Shown: positions 13,129 to 27,700 of the stretch, one piece after another
Position numbering within the stretch: position 1 is the first letter of the stretch
How the letters are laid out: each line of letters starts with the position of its first letter
Source of the DNA: Apis mellifera
Taxonomy: Eukaryota > Arthropoda > Insecta > Hymenoptera > Apidae
Assembly: GCF_003254395.2 (NCBI RefSeq)
Contig: NC_037640.1
Coordinates: forward strand, 7,980,289-8,044,288
Length of the DNA stretch: 64,000 bases
Direction of reading: 5' to 3'
Program-made: the position numbers and the translations under genes
Notes under the pieces: generated by a model
What the model was told of the DNA's origin: nothing
Seen by the model: only the letters and a program-made list of their open reading frames with translations
The model's database searches: none

Positions 13129-16100
13129 CCTGCATTCTGGAACTCGTGGTCGGTCAGCAAGGACCGGTGTTCGTTCTCGAGCCACCAAGCACCCTGGTCT
13201 TTTCCAATACCACAGGCTCCCAGCTAAGCTGTTCCGCTCATGGGAGCCCAACGCCGCACGTCACCTGGATAACCAGCCCGGATCAGAGATCGGTCACCGC
13301 AGTTCCCGGGCTAAGGTGAGTTAATTAACATAAATTTACTACTTTTAATCCCCCTACTACTTTTTAATCCTTTTACCAAAGATATATATACTCCTCTTTT
13401 CAAGTTTCACGTATTTGTATTATACCCTTTGAAAAGAGAATTTCTCAAAATTTCCTATTTTTCATTCCAAATTTATATCTACAATTATACTTTTATTTAT
13501 TTCGGAATAATTAATAGACTTTAAAATATAAATCCCTGTCGATACAACAAATATCTTAATTAAATAAAATAATCGAATATTTTTCAATTTATAATACCAA
13601 TTATAACAATTTTACCTTAAATTTTTTAACAACATTTTTACGAATGAAACGATTATTATATACTTCAAAAGAAGTATTATTATCACCATGATCCATCATT
13701 AATATATATCAAATAAATCGATAATCAACGCCACGATAATATTCCTCGTGTAATCACATTACATCGCCCTCCGTTCTATTTATATTCTAAACACGTATCC
13801 GTGGATAGTATAGTTCCGACGTTGCGAGGGACGCGTGCACAGAAGGAAACCGTCGGCGGGTTTTCATGAATTCGCAAGATATCCGTATTTTCGGCCGGAA
13901 AATTCGCCGATTCCGTAAAAGTGGTTGCCGCGATAGAAAGCGGGTAAGCGGATTAGCGTGGCCGGGATTTAGAAGTTGCGAGCCGCTGTAAATTGAGCGA
14001 GTTTCGGGATGCAAGATTGAAAAATTGCCAAACACATAATTACACGCATTGAACTTTCGATATTAATCGAGGCCAGAATAATCAAGCGGAAAATTCTTCT
14101 TCTCTCCAACAATTTCGATCTTCGGTTTGTCTTGAACCCTATTTCTTCAATTATCGAAAATGCGATTGAATTGATTTCTGAATTCTTTTCTTTTCTTTTG
14201 TAAAATAAAAGAATCTTTTGGGATATAAATTTTGAAAATTGTATCTAATTTTCTTTCTTTTTCTTTTTAGATTTTTCTCATCGATCAATTATTTGATTAC
14301 ATTGTATCCAAAACAAATTTCAATTTACTCGCTCTATTATCTTGGTCCGATCCAATGTGACGTCCCGTTATATTTGTTCAATTAGATACGGTTATACACT
14401 AATTACCTAATTAGATATACACCGATGGCCCCAAAAACTGTCCACCACTGTTCTGGAATCGTTAATTGATTGCGATGATGTGCTGTTTCTTCGAATCGAG
14501 AACGTAATTGGATTCGATCGTCGCCGGTAATTTCGATATTTAATTTTGTATTTGTAATGATGACAATTGATTTTTCAGAAACAATCCGGTCTGATAATTC
14601 GTTCCTTTTCATATAATAAAGATAAATTTGCATTACGATACGAAAATGAGAGAGGAAAGAAGAAATTTTACACGATTCCGGAATTAAAATAAGAATTTAT
14701 TCGGAGGGAGAGTTATATATGGGGGTCACGAAAGGTTTGGTATTATTGGAAGTTTGACGCCACACGTCCGGCAATATCGTAAACGTGGCACCTGGGGAAA
14801 CCATTTCCTCCCGGTAATTGAAATGTTCCTTATCCAATGGTCGTCTGGTAAGTTTGTCCGCAAGCAAACGTCCCACAGGAAGCCCCTCTCTCCTTCACTA
14901 CCTCCTATCGTTAATGAACTTTTAACCAACGAATAATCCGGAATAATAAAGAGTGAAAAATTGTGGAATGATTTCTCTTAATCGAGATCTAATCAATTTT
15001 CCTTAAAAAGAAATATTTTAGATAATTTTAATTTTCCTATTTTTCAGTTTAGAATAATCTTTGAGAATAATTTTCAATAATCGTTCTCAAGAATTCTCGG
15101 GGAAAGGAAAAAAAAAGACGACGCCCCCACAGAGAGGGATCCGAGTTTTTTCAAAGGAACAAACAAACTCTCGCCTTTATTTTCTCTCATCCTTTTTATC
15201 CATCCATCCATCCGATCGATCGAGTTCAAAACATCTAACGCAGAGCATTCGACATTAGCATTCGAACATTTTGAAACGAACTTTCGTATCGAAAAGCCGC
15301 AAGGCTGTGCGGGGAAGAATTCAAAGCGAACCCCTTTCGAAGCCTCTCCCGTTCATCCGTCAAACGTTTTCCTTTTGCTCCCGATTCCCCCGCTTTCCCG
15401 TAATTCAGACGTCGCGTTCTCTCTTCGTTTCGCGAAACCCTGCGACTGTGTCTTTCGACAAGAGTCGATCGATTAAAGAGGAGGAGAAGAGAAGGAGGAG
15501 GAGGTTGTTTTTCGATGAAGGAAAAAGGAGGAGGGAAAGAGAAATCGGTGGAGGAAATTTCAAGGAACGAGAAGAAGAACGATTGAAAAAAAAAAAAAGA
15601 AAGAGAGGAAGAACGAAAGGAAGAAATTATCTGCCCGAGCTGAGAATCTAATACACTACGTGATTCGATCCGCTCGAACAAATTTGTCTTGCGTGTAACG
15701 TTTATTTGCCCTCGAAACAGCTAGTTTACGAGCGGGGCGAATATTTGTACAGTTAAGTGTTCCGATGGAATATACATGGCGTTGTGGAAAGTTTCGCCAC
15801 GGTGTTAATCTTACCGTGGAATCTCGCAAATTGATTGCGATCAACGGCTGGTAATGCGCGTTTATTTGCCACGTGTCTCCGTAATTCTATTAATCCTCCG
15901 CCTGTTGCCACGAATTTCAATTGATCAAATTATAAGAAACCTTTTAAACTTGGAAAACATTTTTTCAAACGAATGAAAATTTAATATTATACGTGCATTT
16001 GGATCGATAAGAAAAAAAGAAATATTATAAACTTTCATTTGCAAAAATTAAATGAAAAGAAGGAACGGTTATCGGAAAGGGATTCCCCTTTGTTGAATAA

Positions 16101-18716
16101 GTAGTGTCGGTCGGCGCATGGGTCGAACGAGTGAAATGGAAACACGGCGAACCGAGTCGAAGTGGAGCAAGCCGCTAAATAGTCAGACTAGCATCGATAT
16201 GCGGGGAACGTGTGTTATATTTTTTCAAAAAAAGAAAGAAAAGAAAGAGAGAAGAAAAAGAAGAATAATGACAAGGGAGAATAGCAGTGACAAATATTCG
16301 ATTAATTAAACAAGCGAGAATTGATGGGAAAATCAAAATACGTGTTGATGGAATACGATCGCGTTAGAGCGGGCAAGTAGAATGGGTAAATATTGACAGA
16401 CACAATATCTAATCAGACTGATACAACAGTGGCGTGTTTTATCAAGCAACTGTTACACCGATTGTGTAAGTAATTAGTACAAGTGGGTTACGTAGCTGGT
16501 TAAGTAGTGCTGCGGCAGGGTGTATAGTTAAACAAGTAGTGCGGGGCAACGCTTTATCAGGCTATCATAATCGGGAGGAACGTATAACCACGTTGTTCGC
16601 GTACATGGACGCGTGTAATTATGCGATGAATACGGGATACCTAGCTTCTAATTAAGCCTGTAACGCAAGAAAATGTGCTCACTCGTGCCGAGGGATAATT
16701 TTTAATTTGAATCGTTCGATATTCTTTAATGGATCTAATATCTAATGGATAATGTTCGTAGTATAATTTAATTCCTAATTTTTTATAACATCTATTATTT
16801 ATTATTTCGTAATTAAAAAAATAATAACAAACAATACACTCAAGAAGGAATTTGAAATTTTTTTTTCGGGAATTTAATGCTCAACTTGTTTAAAAATTCG
16901 AATTATTAATTAATGATGATGAAATCGATTCGACTCGATTTCTCTTTGATCAAAACATTCATTCGCGATATATACACATCGTGAAATAATAAAACGGGAG
17001 CGAGAAGATCGGATTTCGATTACTCGACTGCTTGCTTGGAGAAACTTGCCGCTCGAGAAAAAGTTTATTTCCAACGTCCGCTCGATTTTACTATCAATTA
17101 GCGAATTTAAAACGCGGCAGGCTTATCCTGGTGGGCAAAGGTTTCGTGAGCCGGAAGCCCATTAAGCGTTAATGTAAATCATTCTCACGGCAAACATCAC
17201 GCGCTTGCCAGCGCATTTAATCCTGGCCGCGTATTTATTATGCGCCTGGGAAAGCTCGCATGCCGCCCGCCGATCGTTCGATACGCTCCTGATGTTTCGA
17301 AAGGGTGGATTGAATTTTTTTTTTTTTTTTTTTACAGCGTAAAATGGAATTCGCAAAAAAAAATCTCGAATTCGACGAGCTCTCGATATCGTGCTTAAAA
17401 ATTCGAGTGAATCGGAGAAGGGGTTGAAATAGATTTTTATTTTTGCAATTGAATTTTAACACCGTTTTTTTTTTTTTTTTAATACGAATTACAATGCAAA
17501 AGTTTCGCGAAACATCTATCAAATCATCACTTTTGAATTTTTGAAAAGTTCATCCATTTTCATCCGTTTCTCTCGATTCTTTTTTTTCTTTTTTTCTTTC
17601 TCCATTTGGAACAACAGTAACGTATTTTCCACCATCCAAATTCCTTCATCCCCGAGCTAACAAGCGGAAATCTCGCGACGGTTCCACGTATGACGAGTTC
17701 AGACAAGCGGAAGCTAACCGGAGAGTTTGACCTCTCCGGTGGAATCAATACTGGTGAGACGCGGCGAGAGGGGACATTTTTTTACCCATTACGACGCGAA
17801 TCTTGAATTGTTTCATCTTGTTTGCAAGGCGGTAATTCGGATTCGGCTAATCGGCTTGAGGAACGTTTTCCAACTCGAAAGAGAACTCTCCGTTAAATTT
17901 AGGGAGAGCGAATGAGACAAGAGAAATTAGAGATAGAAATATTAGATGGAGAGAAATATAAATAAAGATATTGAGAATGCAAATATATTCCTTCGTAATA
18001 TTTTCTCGATTCTAAAATATATGCGAAAATAAGATGGAAAAGGATTTCAAAAGGATGAAAATTAAATATAATGGAGAAGGACGATATTCTTCTTCGATGA
18101 AAATTAACTAATTTTCTTGAATGTTGAGAATTTCTTAAGCAACAAAAAAGGAAAGAGGATAACGATTCCAACGAATCGCGTGGCACGGTTTAAAATATGT
18201 GGGATTTAATTTCTCTATGATTTAATATCAAGTACAATATTAAGATTAAAATTTTTTTCTCTCGTTATTCATCTCGTTTGTTCACATATTTTAATTATCC
18301 CCTTAACCACGTATTTTTCTACCGTATTTTAAAGAGTATTTAATTCCGCCGGAATTAATAAAAGATATTTTCCTCTCGGAAAAAGAAATTTTCCGTTTCT
18401 CCTCGGCAACAGAAAAAAGAGAAGAAGAGAAAATCACAATGACGAATTATAAAAAGTTTTTAAAAATGGTTAAATTTATTTTGACGAATGGGGAAAATAG
18501 GCAAAAGACGTTGAAATTCTAACGTTTTCATTTTCTTCCTCTTTTTTTTTTTCTCTCCTTCTGGTTGTTTCAGACAGCTGCTCGGGAACGGCACCCTCTA
18601 TTTTCCCCCATTCCTGGCGCAGGATTTTCGAGCGGAAGTGCACAACGCTAGGTACAGGTGTCGTGCGACCAGTTCAGTAGGAACCGTGCTCTCCAGAGAA
18701 GTCACCCTTCGAGCCG
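13129..18716 (+). CDS. Ig1 (exons 13129-13315 and 18574-18716)
   Basis: First Ig domain, roughly residues 1-110 of the visible protein. The first half reads GPVFVLEPPSTLVFSNTTGS, then LSCSAHG and VTWITS. The second half reads LLGNGTLYFPPF and YRCRATSSVG, typical of the Dscam N-terminus. The acceptor is CCCCTCAG at 13128 and the exon begins with two bases of a split codon. The donor at 13316 is GTGAG. The second exon follows a pyrimidine-rich tract and cag at 18573 and ends at donor GTGAGT 18717. The intron between is 5.3 kb. The residues just before 13129 in the same frame are intronic pyrimidine tract, not a convincing signal peptide. Confidence 0.93.
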
Positions 18717-21700
18717 GTGAGTTTTTAGTAGCGCCTTTTGTTTCAATTCAATATCGACTGATCGAATTACCATAACTTTGTCTCCTCAGATTTTAAAAAG
18801 AGAAAAAAATTTTTTCTAAAAAATGAAATTCGTAATCTTTAATTCTGGAATAAATTTATTTACGCGTCGGGATTATTTTTTTTTTTTAAGAAAATTATTT
18901 CTTACGAATATAAGAGAATTTCCAAGAATTTCTTCTATTTTTAATTAAAAACTCGTTTCTCGTTTAATTTAAATTCAATGGATTTATTATAATTCGACAA
19001 AAAAAAGAAATTTAATTAATCTAAATTTACAGCTTAACATTCTTGAAAAGGAATTGTAAAAATTCTAACAAATTATCCGATATAAGATTCATAGATAAAA
19101 TCTAGAATTGTAGATTCGAATCTATATTCAAATAGATCATCATAGCGGATCGAATATTCAAATATTCTTCAGAAATCTGATAGCATTCTACCGCTAGTAC
19201 GATTACTAGATTACTCTATAGTCAACAGTACGAAGCGTGTAGCACGTACTATACACACACACATATATATACACGTATGTTTCGAATGGTAAACAAATAA
19301 GGGTCTGTACGCGAATCGGAATAATTAAAAGATTCTGGTGCGTTAGGTTTTATCCGCAGTGTACTCGAGAGCAGTCCAGCGCGTTAATAACATAAAAATA
19401 GCGCAAAATATAGCGAGGGAAAAACGTCCGCTTTGTACGTGTTCCCACAGGTACGGACAAAAGTCTCATTATCCATGTCCCAGTGCGGTGCTCATTAATT
19501 ACTATACCTTTTTTTCCCGATCTTACTATACCTTTTTTTCGCTCGACACATCGGGAAAGAGTGAACATTCGCGTAGACACGCGCGCAGAAATGGTACACG
19601 CGATATTGTGAGAATAGCAATCAACAACTTGGATCTAAAATTTATAATAATTGAAAATTGTTTTATTACTTTCGCGATTCGTTTGATGCGAATGATGGAA
19701 TTTTATTTTTTATGTATATTTTTTTTGCGAAATTCGAAAAAAACGATGAAAAATTAAAAATATAGGAAAATTGAAATAATATGATTGTAGGGTAAGTGCT
19801 GTTTGTTGTTATTCTTTTATTAAAAAAGATATTTGATTTTCTTGCTTCATAAAAAATTTGGTTTGGTAATAAAAGATAAAATATATAAAATTATATAATA
19901 TTAATAACAATAATTTTGTATTATATAAAAATATGAATGATTTTCTTTTTTTAGAATAAAGGTTCTTTAGTGTCCATTATAGGTTATAAGACATCTATAT
20001 CCATAACTTTCGTCTATTTCCGCGCCGTTATAAGCGAAGCGTGATCCGTAAATAGGACACCTACTTATTGTCGCTAAACAAGCTAGCTGCGGATCAGGTT
20101 ACTCGCACGAATATACGTTTCAATTCCAATAATAATGTTATTACCTTAAATACCTTTGCTTCCGTTAAGGAACTCTGCATTTATATTTCCCGCTTTCATT
20201 TAAAATCTTTTAATTTATACGGTTTAAATACTTGACAATCAATAAAATAATGAAAAATAACCTTAAAATCTAAATCTTCTCAATATTTACACTTTTCTCT
20301 ATATCTAACTTTTTAACATACTCAATTACATTTCTTACTCTCTGTTTCGATTTATTTGATCAAATTAGGTTTACTTTACATCTTTTTTATCATATTTTCT
20401 TCAAAAACAATGTCTTTAATTAGATCAAGTTAACATAACCACAATCGTGCGAGACACAAGTTACACAAGTTTACGATCTTTATTACTATTATTACCAACG
20501 AAATATTTTCTCGAAAAACCCGTATCCCGTATCAAAAAAATCGCAAGCACTCTTTCATATCAAAACACAAAGCAACCAACGAAAAAATAAAACTCGAAAA
20601 GAAATTCCATTCGATACGTTTCACCTCCATGTTGCGCGAACACAATAAACGTCAATTACACAGAGTGAACGTAGAAACGTGACCGGCCGCGACAACTGGC
20701 GGAAAGTTGGTGAAGATCCCATTATGCCGGAAACGCAGGCCGCGTTTTCACCGTAGATGTCCCCGAGTAAATACCGAAGGGAAAACGCGACTGAAAGCCG
20801 TTAAATTGTATCGAAGGGAAGTTCGATTCGAGCGAGTTGGCGAAGAGAAACAGATAAAAGGAGAATGGGATGGAGGTGTGAGGGGGGAAAGAGGAGGAAC
20901 CGAGAACCGTCTGCAAACCGTCGTTGTCGTGGAGGGGGGGACAAAAGTTGGTCCGGCAACCATGGGCTTTACGTGAGCCACCATTTAAATGGCTGATTTT
21001 ATGCCGACCAACGCTATACAAACCCGTAAAACAGGCTACGTGCCCGTTACGGATAGCACTTGTATATTGGGAACCGAAATTAGAAGAGAATTCCGAATCC
21101 TTCCATTTAACTTGCCTTCGATCCCCACCATCGAGACTCGCCTCGTTGCTTTTTTAATGCGGTCTCGTCGACACTGCCAACCGTTTTAGTTACGCGTAAC
21201 GCGCGCTCTTTTGTTGCTTTAAATTTCTGGACTTTTGTTTAGATTGGAGAAAAAGAGAAATTGTATCCGAGAATCGAGGGATTATTTTGTTTAACTGTTT
21301 TTTTTTTTTACTGGTAAGTTTAAATAATTATCGTAAAGATTATTTTTCTTCTCGTTTTTTGAGGTTAGGTGAATCGTTCGAAGTGAAAAAAGGAATAATG
21401 GAAATGTGTTATGTGAATGTTTGGTGAATTAATTCGATTTCGTCTTTTAATTAGAAAAATAAACATTATTATTTTACAATTGAAAATATTGGCTCTATTT
21501 GAAATGAACTTTGATCGAAATTTATAAATTTTGAACATCGGAATGGAACGAAATTTTTGTTTTTCATTGTTCCATTACAATAATTAGAAGAAAAAACATT
21601 GGGAAAAGTTTGAAATAAAAGATCACGATTAATTAAGTAGGGAAAAGTGACGGGCATTTATTTTCCAAGCATTTCGATTTCCAAGTTTCTCGAAAGAAGA

Positions 21701-24700
21701 ACGACAGTAAATTCTGGCAAAGTTCTCGAGACCTTTTGGAGGAGCCGCGTTATCGATTGGCCGGTTTCTTCGTCCGGCGGAAGTTCGTAAGTCGGGGCCG
21801 TCAATGGTAACAGAAATTCTTCTTCCTACTTTTCGTCGAGTCATCCCTGTCTGCCGAACTTTGGAAAGTTTTCCGACAGGAAACGCGCGCGTACACGGGC
21901 TGGCCAATTTGAGAGGGGGAGGTGGAGGAGAGGAGGAGGGAGGGGGAAAAAAGAGGAAGAATTCGAAAGTCGATTTCTCTCGCGATCGTGTCCATACATT
22001 TTCTAGCCTTTTGATTCTTTCTCGTCTGGAAGTCGGTCACTTCGCCAACTTCTCGAGACTCTTCCACTTCTCGAACATGAATCGACCAACTTCCACGTGT
22101 TCTGGCTACTTTTCCTGTCCTATGTATTCGTATTTATTGGATGGAAAAGCGGAGGAGTTTATCGAAACAATTCGAATCGATCAGTGTCGACCATATCGAC
22201 ATAGTATATGATTGAGCAAAAAATTATTGGCCAAATTATTGATCGATTAAATAATAAATCTTTGCACATATTTTTCTTGATTGGAAACAAAGATATTATA
22301 ATTCTTTCGTTCTAAAAATGAATAGATCTACGATTTATTGGTTTAATTTCATTAAAGCCTTCTTAAATTGTTGTTTCTTAAATTATCACAGACGGCAGAG
22401 ATACTCCCTTCGATCCTTCTCGACATAGTATATGATTGAGCAAAAAATTATTGGCCAAAATTATTGATCGATTAAATAATAAATCTTTTATTATTTTACA
22501 CGTTGCACATATTTTTCTTGATTGGAAACAAAGATATTATAATTCTTTCGTTCTAAAAATGAATAGATCTACGATTTATTGGTTTAATTTTCATTAAAAC
22601 CTTCTTACGTTGTTTCTTAAATTATCACAGACGGCAGAGATACTCCCTTCGATCCTTCTCGAAATACGGCCTCCAATTAAACGCCATTCAATCCCGTCGT
22701 AATCCCATCAAAGATGCAACAACAACAATCGAATCATCGTCGATTCGCCGAGAATTTCCGCCAAATTTACTCTCAAAGTCCAACACTCCTCCTCCCCCTC
22801 CTTCCATCCCCCGCCAGTTTTCCAGTGGTAACAAGTTTCCCGGACTAATAAACGACGCGACTTTCCTCTCTTCTTAAATGTAATTACCGCCCTGCGAAAA
22901 GGAAAAGGGAAGAAAAAAAGATGGAGAGAGATAGAGAAAAGAAGAAAGAGAAGAGTTGAGAAGAGATGACGACGAAGGGGGAGAAAGAGGGAACGACGTT
23001 GAACGCAAACGATCATCAGAAGTCGCATCTATGAGACGGCGGCGTTAATTAAACCTCGTTACACTTCCCTTCGAATTTCTCTCTTAACAAGTCGCCGTCC
23101 AATCGAAATCCCCGATAATCTCTCGAACGATCGAAGATGTTGTCTCGAGCCTTTCGCCGCATACACACATACATACATATTTACGAATATAAATCCATAT
23201 CTTAAAAAGAGAGGAAGACGGAAGATTTCGAAGAGAGTGGCTCGTTATCAACCACTCTGTTTCTGCTCGACGTCACCCTTTCACAGCGCAGAAAACCATC
23301 CCTTATAGCAAGAGTCTACGAGACCTACCCCTGGTAGGCAGCTTTGCACGCGCGAGACTTGAGAAGAGAGACTTGCAAACCTGCCAAAAACCTCCCTTTA
23401 CGCGCGCACAGTCTTCCAGAGACTCTCGCGAGGCTCGACGTGTCTCGCACAGGCGGGAAGAGAAAACAAGGGGGGAGGGAGGGAAGGTGTTCCAAAGCGA
23501 GCCGAGGAAGGCGACCCGTGCGGAAAAGGCCCAGTTCATTAAAATATGTTCCAGCCGGCGGTAATTACGCGTTTAATTATTTAAACGAGTGACCCGGCAT
23601 TCAGCAAGATTTTCCCCCCCCTATCTTTTTCTACCATCTCCTCTCCTTTTTTTTTCTCTCTTTTCCTTTTGCTCCCCGTCCGATTCCACCTCTGGTTAAA
23701 CTCCTAGCCCCTCTTCGTTCTTGGTACTCCACCCGTTTCTCGCTCTCACCGATGATATCACAGTCCATCTTCATCCAATCTTCCCTTCCCTCTTCTCTCC
23801 TTCCCTTTTTTTCCTTTTTTGCTTTTCCTGCCTCGTGACAGAGTTGCCTCCTCTCTGGACCTTTCGTCGCGGTTTGCCATTCCGTGTCTCTCTTTCCATC
23901 CCCCCTTTCCTTTCTCCTTTTTCCTTTACTCTTTCTTTCTTTTTTTTTCAAGGCGAGGTCTTTCAACGCGACGCCCTTTCAACCCGACGCGTACCGTTTC
24001 CGGTTTAACCTCCATCTTCGTCGCGAGCGAGACGCGACAGACGGAGAAAAGGGGGGAGAGGGGAAGTTGGAGGCCAGATCCGACGCGGATACCACGAGAT
24101 GAGACGGTTAATTGGTGGTTGAAGGGGACGCAGGGGATATATAGTATATAGTCGCCAATTCGTTTCCCATTCGGAGACGTTTGCGCTTTCGTGCTCCCCG
24201 TTTAATTAATCGTTGGGGCGCGAGAACTGGAGGGAATTTTCCGGAGACAATGATCGTAGATAAGAGATTTCGAGGGGGTTTTGGGATCAAGGGCTTTTGG
24301 AACTTTTGTCAACAACGTGTGCTAAGTGAGATCAAATCATTTTTTTATTATTATTACTCTCGAAGAAAGTTTTGTCGAAGAGAATTGAAGGAATTATAAA
24401 AATATTTTGATATCTTGGGATTTAGTTTGAAATTAGAGACAAATTTCTTGGATTCTTTTCGTGGTCCCGTATGAGAGAATTGATTTAAAGATATTCTTTT
24501 CTTGAGATTTAACAAAGAATTAATCTATTTCGTGTGTAAAGTATAAAGAAAATTTTGATTAAATACGAAGAGAGAGGGAATAAAAATTGGTTTTAAAGGA
24601 ACGAGTTAATTAATTTTGTCTTTATTCGAGGATGTAAGGATGCTTTGATCTTGGGAGAAGATTTAGCGAAATTAAATTAAAAATAAAAATTGAGCTCACT

Positions 24701-27700
24701 TGGAAACTTTTTATTTTGAACGAGAATTAATTATGAATTTATTCCTTCTCTCCTAAACAGCTTGTTTTCTAATTTCGAATCGAAACATCGAGTTGATACT
24801 TTTTCAATTATTTCTCGAACAACGATCCTGATGAAAAAAATTCGAAATTAACGATTCCAATACCCCGTTGAAACGATCCTGTTGAAAATCGCGGAAATCA
24901 GAGGTATTCTTTGAGAGATTGCGGAATTCACGTATGGAATCACACCAGTGATGAGAAGGAATACTCGATTAAAGAGGAGCAAAGCAGGCTGATTTCCGCG
25001 CGTTCCTCGCGCTCTCTTCTCCGACGCACGGTATCGCGGGTATGAAAGGGCCGAGAGATACAGAAGAGAAGGCCTGGACCACGTTGAAAAGCGATGAGGA
25101 ATTTATCTGAAATGACATCGGCTCGACCCTCGTCGCCCGCCAAAGGACTTATTCCCGAGGAGAGCCGCATTGTCTGAGGAAAAAAGAGGGAGCCGTGCTG
25201 TGCTACCCCTTCCTTCTTTCCTTCATCTTTATATATACGTGTGTTTTATATATATATGTGCTTTCTACTCTCCTTTCTTCGTTTTCTTTACAACATCGAT
25301 GATGATCCTCTTAATCGCACGAGAATAAATGATTAATGATTAATTGATTCGAAGAGGGATGTTTTTTTTTTGAAAGAGAGAGACAGTTTGAGGGTTGGAA
25401 AGTTTCTTTGGAATTTTTGTTACGTCTTTTTATTCTACGGTTGTTTATTTTATTAAGGTTATTTGATTGTTTTAGATTTGAATTTAAGTTGAGTTTAATA
25501 AGATTGAAAGGATGACTCGTCCATACTTCGACTCGATGTTTTATTATTGGACGGAGAGAGGGATTCTTCTGATCGTTGCATTATAATTTCGAGAAATAAA
25601 GGAAAGGGAGTGGAAAAAAATCTCTTCAATTTCAATGAATGAAACCATTTATCCTCATTTTCAACTTTAAATTTAATACTCGCTAAAGCGAATATATACT
25701 CGTCTATCCTATTTAAATCCTATTTAAACGAAAGTAACGAAGGCAAAAAATAAATGAAACGAAAATAAGAAGAATTCCAATAGGATATAAAACAATAAAT
25801 TATTATATATATATATATAATGTAAAGCAGAGAAGGGGGTATAAAATATTCGTGGAAACTCTTCAATCTCGAAAGAATCATCGAGCCATCCATCTTCGTT
25901 TCATCCTCAACTTCGTATCCAACTTTATATCCATCAGACCGATAATATTCTCAACTTAACATCCAATTTTTATATACATCGAAAAACAATGTCATCGTAA
26001 ATAAAAAAGGATAACAAAGATATTCCTTAAAGTTGCCAATTCCAACTTCAACTTCAACTATCTATCAAAAATTCCAAACACGATAACGCTCCTCGATAAT
26101 ACAATACAATAATACACATTTCGATGAAATACAATATATAAAAAAGCAAGATAAAAAAGAATATTCAAATACAAAAAACTTTCACTTCTTGTCCAAAAGA
26201 TACGAGAAGATACAGTGCATAAAAAATAATAATAAAAAAAAAACAATGTCATCATAAATAAAAAGGATAACAAAGATATTCCGTAAAAGTTGCCAATCCC
26301 AACTTCAACTTCAACTATCTATCAAAAATTCCAAACATGATAACGTTCCTCAATAATACAAAAGAATAATACACATTTCGACGAAAATTTCAAAAACACA
26401 AATATATATAACATATAAAAAAGATATTCAAAATAAAAAAAGATATTCAAACACAAAAAACTTTCGCTTCTTGTCCGAAAGATACGAGAAGATATAGTAC
26501 ATAAAAAATAATAAAAAAAAAAAAATGTCATTATAAATAAAAAGGATAACAAAGATATTCCGTAAAAGTTGCTAATCCAAATTTCAACTTCAACTATCTA
26601 TTAAAAATTCCAAACACAATAATGCTCCTTAATAATACACATTTCGATGAAATACAATATATAAAAAAGCAAGATAAAAAAAGATATTCAAGTACAAAAA
26701 ACTTTCATTTCTTGTCCGAAAGATACGAGAAGATACAGTGCATAAAGAATAATAATAAAAAGAAAAATATCCCTCCTCCTCCTCCTCCAAAAAAAAGAAA
26801 GAAACCTGTGTGAACGCTTCGAGGGTTGATCCATCCATCGGCGTATTACGTCAATCTAGGGGAGGGAGGGAGGGAGGAGAGATCGAGATGTCGCGAGTTG
26901 TGATATCGGGACGTGAATCGAAAAGAAAACTTAATCCCAGGGTTGGCTGCGAATCCACGGGAAATATCGTTCGCCCGGTTCGATGGAGATCTGCGCATAT
27001 TGGCCTCGTTTGCACGTTTCGTTTCGTCTCCCCCTCCCCCTTCCACGGAATTTGATCGTTATCCAGGTATTCGTCAGCGCCTCGGTTAGGGGATGAGGGG
27101 GGACGTATCTCCGAGTGGCTTCCTAATTTTTCACGTCTCGAAATAGCAATCGACCAGAAGATTCGACTTTCCAGTCTCTCTCCTTTGTGCACCTCCTCCG
27201 ATATTTCGCGCCTCCTCTTCTAGATCATATTCACGTTTCCTTGCGAACGATTAATCTATTTTTTTTCAATCTTGGAAATTTCTTTTCGAAATTGTCCATT
27301 TTATTTTATAACGTACGGGGGAATTCGATCAAAAATCGGTTTCTGCGTTTTAAAAATTAAATTATTTTTTTAAATATTCGTGTAATTTTTCCTTATACCT
27401 GCTCCTTTCTCTCGCGGTAATTTAAATCTTCCTAAGTTTGTTCGAGTAGTTGCAACGGTAGCGGTTTCAATTTACGGTTCCGCTTAAAGCAAGCATTCCA
27501 AGAATCCTAAGTAAATTCTTTCCGAAGCTAAGTCGTTTAAAAAAATTAACGTTCAGTGTCGTACTTGAATTTCTATTCCATTGTGAAATGCTATTTCTAA
27601 ATTAATAGTCAATAGAAATTGTCGAAATTGAAATTTGAGAAGATCTTTTTTCTTTTTTTTTTTTTTTTAAATTGTATCACGACTTTAAAATTGGAAGGAA

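Noticed and set aside
15235..15681. Minus-strand frame of 148 codons rich in Ser, Phe and Arg
   Set aside because: Low-complexity purine/pyrimidine-rich DNA gives open frames on both strands here; no family resemblance.
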